From positions 1 to 64,000 of the forward strand of contig DAJPGJ010000001.1 of NCBI GenBank assembly GCA_025992705.1: a stretch of DNA of 64,000 bases. The letters run 5' to 3'. Under the pieces are notes generated by a model that was not told where the DNA came from, made no database searches, and saw nothing but the letters and a program-made list of their open reading frames with translations. Within the stretch, counting starts at the first letter, position 1. The number at the start of each line of letters is the position of its first letter. The translations under genes and the position numbers were made by a program. This DNA is from Coriobacteriaceae bacterium (GTDB lineage: Bacteria; Actinomycetota; Coriobacteriia; Coriobacteriales; QAMH01). Below are positions 32,950 through 41,589 of this stretch, piece after piece.

Positions 32950-35373
32950 TTAAGCCTCCTTCACGATGGATTCCTGCGGATTGGGCGTTATCTCGCCCTC
33001 GAACTTGCGGATATCGCACCACGAATCCCAGTAGCAGTCGGTCGAGCCCGTGAGCGAACTCATTGCCTCGACGTAGGGGTTGGGATGGTGTCCCGCGGCA
33101 AGCCAATCCGCGAACCACTTGTCCTCGAGCGGGCCCTGCGAATCCTGGCCAGCGCACTGGTGCGTGATCTCGGCGTAGGTGCCCTCCTCGAACTGACGAC
33201 GACGCCAGCCAAACCACACGTGCACGGTGCCATCCGGAACGCTCTCGTCGAGCACCAGACGCGTGATGACATGCCCACGCTCGTTGAAGACCTCGACCAT
33301 GTCACCTTCGGCCAGCCCCAAGCGCTGGGCCTGCACCGGATTGAGCCTCGTGGCGGGCGTCTCTCCGGAAAGCTTCACGGTGATGGGATCGTCGGTGAAG
33401 CTCGATTGCATGAAGAAACGCTGGCGACCGGTGAAGAGCTGGTATGGATACTCGCTCGACTTGCCGATCTTGTTCGGCTCGAGCACCTTGGTCGTTGCCA
33501 TGCCGAGTTCGGCGAGCTTCTCGGAGTAGATGATCTCCATGCGTCCGGTCTCGTTATCGAGCACCTCGGCGGGATTGAGGTACGGCGTGTACTTGGGCTC
33601 GGGCGGAGCGGCAGCGCGAATCATCTTCTCGGCCTTGAGACGCTCGTAGGTGACGGGCGGCTGGATGCCGGCGATGAGCGGGTACTGCGTCTGCAGGCGA
33701 ATGTCGATGTATTCGGGAATGCCCATCGTGAAGTAATCGCCCAGACCGACGCGCTTGGCGAGCTCGCTGAACACCCAGACGGGCTCATGGCCGTCGACCT
33801 GCGGCTCGATGGCCGGCTCCTGCAGAATGACGTGGTTGTAGCATGCTCCCGTGATGAGATCCTCGCGCTCGAAGGACATGAGGTCGGGCAGCACGTAGTC
33901 GGCGATTTCGCCGGTGTCGGTGAGCCATACGTCATAGTCGACGACAAGCTCCATGTCCTTCACGACGTCGAGCCATCGCTGACGATCGGGCTGCTGGTGC
34001 ACGGGATTGCCGCTGCATACGATGAGCGCCTTGTAGGGGCTGTCATCGGCCTCGGCCGCCGCAAACCATTGCGCCATGCGCACGGGCACCGACTTCACGC
34101 CGGCAACGCCATCGGGGCAGCTGATGGGGATGTCGTTGAAGACGAGCGGCCAGCTCTGGAGCTGCAGCGCCTCGAAGACGCCGCTACCCGGCTTGCCCAG
34201 ACGGCCCGTCAGGGCGCCGAGCAGCAGGAACTGTCGATAGGTCTCGTTGGAGTTGCGGTAGCGCAGGCCATAGCCCGACAGGATGAAGGCGTTTTCCGCC
34301 TCGACCCAGTCACGTGCAAGACGCTCGGCGTCCTCGGCACTGATACCGCACTTCTCGGCGGCGAGCTCGAAGGTGTACTCCGCCGCGGCGTCCTTGAGCT
34401 TCTGCAGTGCCGTGGTGTAGCGCTTGCCGTCAATCTCGTAGCTACCGAAGAGCTGGACGTCGGCCCCCTCGGGATAATCTCCGCGCTTGGGCGCAACACC
34501 GACGGCGGCGTCACTCGCCGCATCCCAGACAAGGTAGCAGCCATCATCGGGATCGCGGGCGAGCAGCCCCGTCTCGTCATCGACGAGGTAGGCGGCGATT
34601 GAGCGTGCGAGCAGGTACTCGCTTGCCTGCAGGTCGTTTTGCAGGATGTAGTTCACCATGGCCATGGCCAGATAGCCATCGGACGCCGGCTTCATGGCAA
34701 CGAACTCGTCGGCAAAGCCTGCCGTGCCGTCGAAGATGAGGCCAAGGTCGACGATGCGCGCACCGGCCTCGCGGGCACGTACGAGGTTCTGGGCGCAGCG
34801 CATCTGGTTCTCGATGGGATTGCAACCCCAAACGTAGATGAGATCCGTGCCGACCATGATGCGTGGGTCGATCACGGTGCGGGGAAACTCGCTGCCCGCG
34901 TTATAGAACTCGGCGTAGAAGGGACCGTTATCCAAACCGATCGAGCCGAGCGGAACGGTGACGCCAAAGGTGTTCGCGAAACGGAACGGCATCAGGTTCT
35001 CGAAGCTGTACTGGGCGGGGACGCCTGCGCCGAGGTTCCAGAGAACGACCTTATCAGGGCCATACTCGTCGCGAATCTTGCAGAGCTTCTCGCCAATTTC
35101 GTCGAGGGCTTGGTCCCAGCTTATCTCCTCCCACTTGCCCTCGCCGCGCTCGCCCACGCGCTTGAGCGGTTTTCTGAGACGTTTGGGATCATAGGGTTGA
35201 CGACCCGCAAGGCAGCCCTTCTGGCAAATGTGCCCATCGGGCTCTTCCGGCTGAGAGTAGACGATGCGCTCCATGCGCTCGATCTTGCCATCTTTCACGA
35301 TGGTCTTGAGCGCACAGTAGTCATGGTCACCCCAACCGGGACAAGCAGTGTAGACGAACGATTCTTCCGACAT
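32950..35373 (-). CDS. Molybdopterin oxidoreductase (DMSO reductase family)
   Basis: 807 aa from the ATG at 35373 (GAGAGGAG six bases upstream). The N-terminal cluster region CPGWGDHDYC has C11, C20, C50 and C54; the position where relatives commonly have a second Cys (CPGWGC) is Asp16. Then come ISWDQALDEIGEKL, LIYVWGCNPIENQ, MDELVV-type cofactor loops and a C-terminal molydopterin-dinucleotide-binding domain (LFTGRQRFFMQSSF, RLGLAEGDMVEVFNERG). No Tat leader, so cytoplasmic. It forms an operon with its ferredoxin and is divergent from the tandem MarR regulator. The substrate is unknown; an aromatic or other reductive/hydroxylating role is possible. Confidence 0.87.
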   Translation of the reverse strand: MSEESFVYTACPGWGDHDYCALKTIVKDGKIERMERIVYSQPEEPDGHICQKGCLAGRQPYDPKRLRKPLKRVGERGEGKWEEISWDQALDEIGEKLCKIRDEYGPDKVVLWNLGAGVPAQYSFENLMPFRFANTFGVTVPLGSIGLDNGPFYAEFYNAGSEFPRTVIDPRIMVGTDLIYVWGCNPIENQMRCAQNLVRAREAGARIVDLGLIFDGTAGFADEFVAMKPASDGYLAMAMVNYILQNDLQASEYLLARSIAAYLVDDETGLLARDPDDGCYLVWDAASDAAVGVAPKRGDYPEGADVQLFGSYEIDGKRYTTALQKLKDAAAEYTFELAAEKCGISAEDAERLARDWVEAENAFILSGYGLRYRNSNETYRQFLLLGALTGRLGKPGSGVFEALQLQSWPLVFNDIPISCPDGVAGVKSVPVRMAQWFAAAEADDSPYKALIVCSGNPVHQQPDRQRWLDVVKDMELVVDYDVWLTDTGEIADYVLPDLMSFEREDLITGACYNHVILQEPAIEPQVDGHEPVWVFSELAKRVGLGDYFTMGIPEYIDIRLQTQYPLIAGIQPPVTYERLKAEKMIRAAAPPEPKYTPYLNPAEVLDNETGRMEIIYSEKLAELGMATTKVLEPNKIGKSSEYPYQLFTGRQRFFMQSSFTDDPITVKLSGETPATRLNPVQAQRLGLAEGDMVEVFNERGHVITRLVLDESVPDGTVHVWFGWRRRQFEEGTYAEITHQCAGQDSQGPLEDKWFADWLAAGHHPNPYVEAMSSLTGSTDCYWDSWCDIRKFEGEITPNPQESIVKEA

Positions 35374-35494
35374 GCGAAACTCCTCTCGCTCTCTCTTTGC
35401 TGGCTGCGACATGCGACGCATCCGCGATGACCAGTCACGACTAGATTACGCCCATCCACCCTTATGTAAAGCATTTTTCATTAACAATATATGC

Positions 35495-35517
35495 ATTCAA
35501 TAATATTGTGATTGAAT
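35495..35517. promoter_or_regulatory. Candidate operator for tandem MarR regulator
   Basis: ATTCAAT, nine bases, ATTGAAT; the inner part CAATAATATTG is itself palindromic. It lies in the AT-rich 177-base gap between the divergent molybdoenzyme and MarR genes, 34 bases before the MarR start. Suited for autoregulation and control of the enzyme genes. Confidence 0.5.
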
Positions 35518-35550
35518 AACTTTTCGCAAAGTCGCATCTGTGAGGTTTTC

Positions 35551-36486
35551 ATGATCGCAACGGAACTTGACCAGGAGCGCCGTAAGCTCGAGGACGTCAA
35601 TCATCCACAGCATGTCGCCGCAGTCGAGGGCCTGTCGGACTACCTCACCATCATGAATCTGCTGTACAAATCCATCAGTCGCATCCTGGAGGGCGACTGC
35701 TCCCTTACGACCCTGCAGTACCGCATGCTCTTGCGCCTGCTATCGGCTCCGCGACAGACCATGCGCAGTACCGACCTTGCCGCCAACCTGCGCGTCGGCG
35801 TGAGCACAGTTTCGGCTGCAGTCCCCCATCTCGTGGACGAAGGGCTCGTTACGAGGGCGGAAGACCCCGATGACATGCGCGTGGTGTCACTCGCCCTCAC
35901 CGCCAAGGGAGCATCGTCCATCGAACGGGCAGACTACCATGTTGGGCAGTTCTTGCAGAACTACTGGAAAAACCTCACGCCCGAGCAGCTCGAGGCCGCC
36001 TTTGCCAGCTCGACGAACGCGGTAACCATCCATGATGCGCAGCGCATCGAGAACGGCAAGTTCCGCCTGGACACGGCATTCTTCGACACCATCATGATTT
36101 CGCGCACGCTCACGGCGCAACGTCTGCGCGAGCTCGGCCTCAAGACATCCGAACTTCGCGTATTGCTCGCGCTCTACCTGCTCGGCCCCAACGTGACCGC
36201 ATCTCGCGTCGCCGACTACCTTTTCCTGAAGAGCAGCGACATCACGGCACCCATGAAGACCCTGGAATCCCAGGGACTCATCTCCAAGGAACGCAGCGTG
36301 GAAAACCGCCGGACCAAATTGCTACAGTTGACGCAAAAGGGGCGTGACCGAACGGAAGAGCTGCTTCTTCCCACGCACGACGCGCTTCTCGAGACGTGCC
36401 ACAGCGACGAAGAGGCTGTGCGCATACACCTGAGCGCCGCGCAAGGCATCGTCACGCGCGAGCGCAGCATGAGGCTTTTCGGGTGA
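35551..36486 (+). CDS. Tandem MarR-domain transcriptional regulator
   Basis: 311 aa from the ATG at 35551 (GAGG six bases upstream); an in-frame TTG at 35512 lies within the operator-like repeat. Two winged-helix units follow each other. The first is at about residues 35-150 (LTTLQYRMLLRLL, RSTDLAANLRVGVSTVSAAVPHLVDEGLVTRAEDPDDMRVVSLALTAKG). The second is at about 180-300 (LKTSELRVLLALYLLG, ASRVADYLFLKSSDITAPMKTLESQGLISKERSVENRRTKLLQLTQKG). Ordinary MarR proteins are one such unit (about 145 aa) and dimerise, so this looks like a fused dimer. It probably controls the divergent molybdoenzyme. Its 3' end overlaps hipA by 35 bases tail to tail. Confidence 0.88.
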   Translation: MIATELDQERRKLEDVNHPQHVAAVEGLSDYLTIMNLLYKSISRILEGDCSLTTLQYRMLLRLLSAPRQTMRSTDLAANLRVGVSTVSAAVPHLVDEGLVTRAEDPDDMRVVSLALTAKGASSIERADYHVGQFLQNYWKNLTPEQLEAAFASSTNAVTIHDAQRIENGKFRLDTAFFDTIMISRTLTAQRLRELGLKTSELRVLLALYLLGPNVTASRVADYLFLKSSDITAPMKTLESQGLISKERSVENRRTKLLQLTQKGRDRTEELLLPTHDALLETCHSDEEAVRIHLSAAQGIVTRERSMRLFG

Positions 36487-37723
36487 AGGCCTCTTGCAGA
36501 TCATGAGCTCTGTGCTCGAAGACAGGCTGGAACATCTCCAGTTCGCGCTTGGGGCATCCGTTTTTTTTCGCCACGACACGCCATTGACCAACCGTCTGTA
36601 AAACGTTTTCGACAACTGCGGATGCCTCATCAGGAGATACTCCACAATACGCAGCAAGATCACGCACCCCTGTAGCGTCCCTTCCCTCCTTCTCGCCCGC
36701 TATAGAAGTCACGCGTCGGGCATCCATATAGGGATTGGGATTCACGTCGAAAAGCGGAGATAACTGCCAGCTTCTATCGCGCCTCAGAAATCCCCAATTT
36801 CGCATATGGTCGTCCGTGTTGTTTATGGCCACCGAGAAAACTACGCGCTTGAACAGCTCTCGCAGTTCCTGCGAAGCCGTCTTGGCAAGAAGTGCAATGG
36901 ATTCAGCCAGCTCGGCATAATCACGCGTCTCGCCATCCGCGCTCTCCAGAATCGTCATGCCGCTCATGTAAGGGATACGAAGCCCAGTTATGCGCGAGCC
37001 CTCGCGATCGAAGCGATCGAGAAGCAGGACGCTCTCATCGCCCACGCGGATTAGCTGACAAGCCGGCGTGGGGATTCCCGCCATCCCCGCAAGATCAAGA
37101 GCAGTCTTCTCCCACGCCATCACGTTCCATTCATCCTCGGGATGAGAAAACTTTGCCAGGAGAAGACGTTCGCCGTCGCATACCGACGCCTTTGGACGAG
37201 CGCCGCCAAGCGATCCCGACCCCGCCGCCAACAACGCCTTGATCTCGTCACGCCCTGCATCGTCTCGAGCCACGTCATAGCTCGCGTGGAGAAGAGCCGG
37301 CAACTGGACAATGGGCGGGATGGGAGACGAAGCGGCAAGGAAGCTCCCACCCGGCTCGCAGAAGCGCAACGCACCTTCGCGCGTCCGGTCGAACACCCCT
37401 ATAAGAAAGTCAACGTCATCGAGCTGGTGCAGGGGCAGATCATTTTGCAGCGCCTCTTCTCGCGCCTCGCGCTTGATGAGCGTGCGGCCCCAGCGATCGG
37501 GAGAGCAGTCGCGAAACGCACCGGGGATTCCCGAGCAGTGCTGGGAGCCTGCCATAAGCGGAAGATCCGGGTCGATCACATAGGAACCCCGCCCATTCGC
37601 CAGCCACGCCTCGTCGTAGGCGAACGTGGTCGAAATGGCACCGCGGCGCAATGAGAACCTTGCGGTACCGACAAGCCGGTCATCCCCTGAAGAAGCATCG
37701 TAGACTTCGAGCACGGGAATCAT
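36452..37723 (-). CDS. hipA: HipA-type serine/threonine kinase toxin
   Basis: 423 aa, full length. N-terminal HipA_N-like part (VGTARFSLRRGAISTTFAYDE, GSQHCSGIPGAFRDCSPDRWGRTLIKR). The glycine-rich/autophosphorylation loop is GSGSLGGARPKA (168-179), the catalytic loop is NNTDDHMRNWGF (301-312), and the metal-binding Asp is in FDVNPNPY (D326). All kinase residues look intact. HipA toxins phosphorylate glutamyl-tRNA synthetase or related targets to trigger growth arrest; the target here is unknown. The ATG follows the hipB TAG after one base. The 3' end overlaps the convergent marR gene by 35 bases. Confidence 0.9.
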   Translation of the reverse strand: MIPVLEVYDASSGDDRLVGTARFSLRRGAISTTFAYDEAWLANGRGSYVIDPDLPLMAGSQHCSGIPGAFRDCSPDRWGRTLIKREAREEALQNDLPLHQLDDVDFLIGVFDRTREGALRFCEPGGSFLAASSPIPPIVQLPALLHASYDVARDDAGRDEIKALLAAGSGSLGGARPKASVCDGERLLLAKFSHPEDEWNVMAWEKTALDLAGMAGIPTPACQLIRVGDESVLLLDRFDREGSRITGLRIPYMSGMTILESADGETRDYAELAESIALLAKTASQELRELFKRVVFSVAINNTDDHMRNWGFLRRDRSWQLSPLFDVNPNPYMDARRVTSIAGEKEGRDATGVRDLAAYCGVSPDEASAVVENVLQTVGQWRVVAKKNGCPKRELEMFQPVFEHRAHDLQEAFTRKASCCARA

Positions 37724-37724
37724 G

Positions 37725-38024
37725 CTATCGCCTCACCCTCTGGGGAAGCTCTTCCTCAGCCCTGAGACGACCGTAATCAGTCTCGAAGGGATCGAAGGCA
37801 TCGATAACGCGATCCATGATGCCGAGCATGGTGGCCACGTTAAGCACGGTCTCGAAGGACACGGAAGGGTCGCCCTTCTCCAACCGCGAGATGGTGGCCC
37901 GGCTTGCGTTTGCCTTGTCGGCAAGCTGCTGCATGGTCAGCCCGCGTAGCTTGCGCCACGTCGTCACCGACTCGCCAATGTCCTTGGCAGCCAGCTTTGT
38001 CTTCATGGGGGTCGGGCGTTTCAT
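37725..38024 (-). CDS. hipB: HipB-type antitoxin, XRE family
   Basis: 99 aa with an XRE helix-turn-helix: LAAKDIGESVTTWRKLRGLTMQQLADKANASRATISRLEKGDPSVSFETVLNVATMLGI, written here only as its start LRGLTMQQLADKANAS and end SRLEKGDPSVSF. It binds DNA and neutralises HipA; the C-terminal tail (RAEEELPQRVRR) is basic. It is the first gene of the hipBA operon, preceded by two inverted repeats and an extended -10 box, consistent with autorepression. Confidence 0.9.
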   Translation of the reverse strand: MKRPTPMKTKLAAKDIGESVTTWRKLRGLTMQQLADKANASRATISRLEKGDPSVSFETVLNVATMLGIMDRVIDAFDPFETDYGRLRAEEELPQRVRR

Positions 38025-38031
38025 AGATGTC

Positions 38032-38090
38032 CTTAATGTCTCATAATTAAGATATTACAATAATTAATGTAATGAATATACGACATTATA
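38032..38090 (-). promoter_or_regulatory. hipBA promoter and operators
   Basis: TGTTATAAT, an extended -10 box, is on the minus strand at 38085-38093. Downstream are two inverted repeats: ATTACA-8-TGTAAT (38054-38059/38068-38073) and CTTAAT-8-ATTAAG (38032-38037/38046-38051). The second ends eight bases before the hipB ATG. They differ from the E. coli TATCC-N8-GGATA operator but have the same spacing. Confidence 0.55.
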
Positions 38091-38120
38091 ACATGCAAGC
38101 AACGTCAAAACAGAGCGGCC

Positions 38121-38168
38121 GGAGGGATTTCTCCACTCCAGCGCTTCGCGCCTCCGGTCGAAATGACA
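38121..38168. repeat. FERSE-type repeat, diverged copy
   Basis: GGAGGGATTTCTCCACTCC ... CCTCCGGTCGAAATGACA, with a further partial CGGTCGAAATGACA at 38190-38203. It fills the 38098-38208 gap between hipB and the OYE-like gene; no gene is seen there. Confidence 0.7.
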
Positions 38169-38208
38169 ATTGAGGGCCGCTTGTGCCCGGTCGAAATGAC
38201 AAAAGCAG

Positions 38209-40155
38209 CTACACGTCCAGCGCGGCGTGGTAGGCCTCGTAGATCGCAAGCGTGATGTTGGCCGGCCGCTGGGCGTCGCCGATGACGCGCACGAACGGCG
38301 CACCATCGCGTAGCTCGTCGACAACCGCGCTGCGCGAGCGCTGGCCGATGGCGGCGATGACCGACTGGCACGGCACCACTCTCTCCTCGCCATCGATGGT
38401 GACCGTCACGCCGTCGGCGTCCACGCACTTCGCGGCAGCACCCGTCAGCACGTCGATGTCCTCGCCCTCCAGCTCCGCCAGCAAGATGGGGCGGTGGCGG
38501 ATGTTGGCGTCGGGCGCCAGCTCGGGACGCATCTCGATGAGATGCACCTTGCGGCCCGTGCGCGCCAGCTGCAGCGCGCACTCGCAACCGGTGAGGCCAC
38601 CGCCGATGACGGCAACCTCCGGTCCCGGTTCGGCGCCGTCCAGGTAGAGCTCGTCGATGGAGATCACGCGAGCGTCCTCAGCCACGGGGAAAGGCAGCTT
38701 GATGGGCTCGGAACCCACGGCGATGATGAGCGCATCGGGCTCGAGTTCTTCGCACAGCGCAGTGGTCACGGGCGTCTCGAGCCGAATGTCGACGCCGGCC
38801 TCGCGGCACAGATGCGCATAGGTGCGTCCCAGCTCGTACATGTCGTACTTGAAGGGGAGCGCCGCCTCGGTGCGCAGGATGCCACCGAGCTCGTCGCTCG
38901 CCTCGCAGAGCGTCACGTCATGGCCGCGTAGCGCCGCGGTGTGGGCCGCCTTCATGCCGGCGATGCCGCCGCCAGCCACGAGCACGCGCTTGGGCTGAGC
39001 AGCAAGCGTCACGGTCAGCCCCTCGAACTCGCGGCCGATAAGCGGGTTCACGGCGCAGCGGCGCGTTTGGGTCACAGGGCGCTCGGCCATGCAGACGAAG
39101 CAACGCAGGCACTTCACGACCTCATCGCCCCGGTTTGCCATGACCTTGTTGGGAAGCTCGGGGTCGGCCAGCAGCGCACGGGCCATAGCGACGGCATCGG
39201 CCTGACCACCGGCGACGATCTCCTCCATCTGCGCGGGGTCGGATAGGCCGCCGATGGCGATGACCGGCACGGACACGTGCTGCTTGATCTGCGCGGCCAG
39301 CGGCACGTTGCAGCCATGCTCGCGGAACATCGACGGATGGGTGATCGAGAAGCCAAACTGGTACGAGCCGGCCGACACGTGGATGAGGTCGACGAGGTCC
39401 TCGAGGCCTTCGGCGATGCGGCAGCCTTCCTCGATGTCGTAGCCGCCATCGAAGAGCTCCGAGCCGCTCATGCGCAGCTCGATGGGAAAGCCGGGACCTG
39501 TGGCCTCGCGAATCGCGGTGAGTATCTGGCGAGCGAAACGCAGACGGTTTTCGAGGGAGCCGCCGTACTCGTCGGTGCGCTTGTTGAAGTACGGCGAGAG
39601 GAACTGGTTGATAAGCCAGCCGTGCCCCGCATGGACCATGCACATCTGGAAGCCCGCACGGCGCGCCAACACGGCGGCGTTGGCGTAGGCGGCGGCGATG
39701 TCCTCGATTTGCTCGACGGAAAGCGCCCGCACGGGGAGCCCGTCAGGACGCACGCCATCGCTCGGCCCCCACTGGCACAGGTCGGCTTTCTTCTTCTTGT
39801 CAACCATATAAGTGCCCGCATACTGGCCGGAATGCGACAGCTCGATGGAGGCGATGGCACCGTGACGCTTGATGGCGTCGGCGACGTAGGCAAACGCGCC
39901 GAGCTGCCCGGGCGTGGCAAGCGAAAGGTGCAGCATCTGTGAGCCGTCGGTCTCGGGATGGACCACGAGCTCGCTCACGGTGACCGCGGCGGCACCACCC
40001 TTGGCACGGGCCTCGTAGAAGCCCTGGGTGCGCAAACCCGGCGTGCCCTCGGCCGTAATGTCGGTGGCGCCCATGGGAGCCGACACCATGCGGTTACGGA
40101 ATGTTAGGTTGCCTACCTTGAGGGGTTTGCAGAGATTGGGATAATCGCGCTTCAT
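38209..40155 (-). CDS. OYE-type NADH:flavin oxidoreductase / 2,4-dienoyl-CoA reductase-like
   Basis: 648 aa from the ATG at 40155 (GGGAGGG upstream); the open frame upstream runs through repeats and is not coding. TIM-barrel FMN domain at 1-340 with HAGHGWLINQFLSP (175-188), NKRTDEYGGSLENRLRF and IAIGGL. A [4Fe-4S] motif follows: C349, C352, C355 and C367 (CLRCFVC...C). The FAD domain starts VLVAGGGIAGMKAAH (391-405) and the NAD(H) domain VAVIGGGLTGCECALQL. This matches the 2,4-dienoyl-CoA reductase/BaiCD-BaiH/trimethylamine dehydrogenase family, which reduces C=C bonds of enoates, steroids or flavonoid-like substrates. The substrate is unknown. Confidence 0.92.
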   Translation of the reverse strand: MKRDYPNLCKPLKVGNLTFRNRMVSAPMGATDITAEGTPGLRTQGFYEARAKGGAAAVTVSELVVHPETDGSQMLHLSLATPGQLGAFAYVADAIKRHGAIASIELSHSGQYAGTYMVDKKKKADLCQWGPSDGVRPDGLPVRALSVEQIEDIAAAYANAAVLARRAGFQMCMVHAGHGWLINQFLSPYFNKRTDEYGGSLENRLRFARQILTAIREATGPGFPIELRMSGSELFDGGYDIEEGCRIAEGLEDLVDLIHVSAGSYQFGFSITHPSMFREHGCNVPLAAQIKQHVSVPVIAIGGLSDPAQMEEIVAGGQADAVAMARALLADPELPNKVMANRGDEVVKCLRCFVCMAERPVTQTRRCAVNPLIGREFEGLTVTLAAQPKRVLVAGGGIAGMKAAHTAALRGHDVTLCEASDELGGILRTEAALPFKYDMYELGRTYAHLCREAGVDIRLETPVTTALCEELEPDALIIAVGSEPIKLPFPVAEDARVISIDELYLDGAEPGPEVAVIGGGLTGCECALQLARTGRKVHLIEMRPELAPDANIRHRPILLAELEGEDIDVLTGAAAKCVDADGVTVTIDGEERVVPCQSVIAAIGQRSRSAVVDELRDGAPFVRVIGDAQRPANITLAIYEAYHAALDV

Positions 40156-40230
40156 GGGGTCCCTCCCGGGTCGTCGCGTTCTATTGGGCTGATTATCCTC
40201 CAATCGGCATGCGCTGGCTGGCAGCATGAC

Positions 40231-40368
40231 GAGATTTCTCGACTCCGCTTCGCTCCGCTCGAAATGACAGCGGGGGCGTTTCGCTCCGCTCGAAATGACA
40301 AGTGGGGGCCGCTGCCTACTGTCATTCCGACCGAAGGGACCGTAAGGTCCCGAAGTGGAGGAATCTCG
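40231..40368. repeat. FERSE-type repeats, inverted pair
   Basis: A full copy at 40231-40269 (GAGATTTCTCGACTCCGC..., ending CTCCGCTCGAAATGACA) is followed by a partial copy ending at 40300. An inverted copy lies at 40320-40368 (TGTCATTCCGACCGAAGG ... GGAGGAATCTC). Together they can fold into a long hairpin. The 40156-40423 gap holds no gene. Confidence 0.85.
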
Positions 40369-40386
40369 CCATTTTGCTCGAAATGA

Positions 40387-40419
40387 AAGTGGGAAATGAC
40401 CTGTCCATTTGTCCCACTT
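40387..40419. repeat. GTGGGACAAATG element, second copy
   Basis: AAGTGGGAAATG / CATTTGTCCCACTT around ACCTGTC; the left arm lacks two bases relative to the copy at 31861-31897. It ends four bases before the VanZ-RDD stop. Confidence 0.75.
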
Positions 40420-40423
40420 GGCA

Positions 40424-41458
40424 TCATTGCCCCGGTAGGTAGTCGTAGGGCATCTTGCGCGCGATAAGGTAGAAGATGACGACGACCGGGACGAGTGCGA
40501 GCGGAAACATGAGGATGGCGATGAGCGCGGCAGCGCGCACCGCGTAGAAGAGCGCCCGCTGCGATCCCATCCGCTTTTTCGTCTCGAACGACATGTGCAC
40601 GAGCTTGCCGCCGACCGTGCTCCCCTCGTTGCACCAGGGCGCCACGACCTCGAAGACGGCATAGGAAAGAGCGAAGCAGGCGTACATCATGAGCGTCTCC
40701 GTCTGGGGCGCGGTAAGCCCCGCTATCGTGAAGGGCTCGTCGAGAAACGCCTCGCTCGCCAGGGCCAGCAGCAGCCATGGTCCTTCCGTGCACAGGGCGA
40801 TAATCATCAGATCGACCCAAAGGGCCACGCAGCGGCGCACGAAGCCGGGGTCATGGGTCGTCTTCAGGAAGATGGTCTTCTCCTCGGGCAGCACGCGCCC
40901 CAGGCCATAGGCGCACCACCATCCGACGATGCCGCCAAGCGTGTTGCAGATGATGTCGTCCACCTCGAAGGTGCGGTAGGCGTACGGATAGATGCCAAAG
41001 AGGCCCGTGAGCTGCGCGGTCTCGATGAGAATCGTCGTCCCGAGCGAGATGAGCACGGTCATGCCAAAGCCCAGGCGCAGGAAGCGCTTCGCGATGAATC
41101 CCAACGGCACGAACAGCACGATGTTGAATAACAGCTGCAGGACCGCCTTGATACCGTCCTTCGCGATGTCGTGGACAAAGTTGAGTGGATCGAACTGCGG
41201 TGGGATGCCGTAGGTGATGCCCGGGCCGGCATCCCCACTTGGGAGCGGGTAGAGCGTGAAGCAACCCAGACCCGCGATGTAGAGGATGGTGAGATAGGCG
41301 GCCACGGCCGATGACAGGCGCAGCCGACCATCGCGATGGTAGAGGTACACAAGCACGGGAAGCGTGAGGGCAAACGAGAGGAACGGCCAGATGAGAAGCG
41401 CGGCCTTGAAGCTGCCGCTAAAACTGCTCAGAAACGAGCTGACTGACCCCATCCGCAT
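40424..41458 (-). CDS. VanZ-RDD fusion membrane protein
   Basis: 344 aa from the ATG at 41458; an ATG two codons later (41452), with GGTGAG six bases upstream, is equally possible. The N-terminal half is VanZ-like, with helices and the motif FNIVLFVPLGFIAKRF, then SLGTTILIETAQLTGLFGIYPYAYRTFEVDDIICNTLGGIVGW around 130-185. The C-terminal half is an RDD domain (FVRRCVALWVDLMIIAL, then GSTVGGKLVHMSFETKKR). About eight to nine helices in total. VanZ relates to low-level teicoplanin resistance and RDD proteins to ion/proton antiport; the role of the fusion is unknown. Confidence 0.85.
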   Translation of the reverse strand: MRMGSVSSFLSSFSGSFKAALLIWPFLSFALTLPVLVYLYHRDGRLRLSSAVAAYLTILYIAGLGCFTLYPLPSGDAGPGITYGIPPQFDPLNFVHDIAKDGIKAVLQLLFNIVLFVPLGFIAKRFLRLGFGMTVLISLGTTILIETAQLTGLFGIYPYAYRTFEVDDIICNTLGGIVGWWCAYGLGRVLPEEKTIFLKTTHDPGFVRRCVALWVDLMIIALCTEGPWLLLALASEAFLDEPFTIAGLTAPQTETLMMYACFALSYAVFEVVAPWCNEGSTVGGKLVHMSFETKKRMGSQRALFYAVRAAALIAILMFPLALVPVVVIFYLIARKMPYDYLPGQ

Positions 41459-41589
41459 CTCACCCCCATCGCGAAGTTCCTTTCCACACAAGGTAAGTTA
41501 CTAGATGATGGGGTCGCGTGACCGAGAATGACAAGATTGTAAGCCGATGGAAGTGGGGACAATAGAATCCGACGAGGGCAAGGTGAGAT

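Noticed and set aside
40156..40662. Upstream extension of the OYE-like gene
   Set aside because: It translates FERSE-type repeats (HFERSEAESRNL) and overlaps the VanZ-RDD gene; the real start at 40155 has a strong ribosome site.
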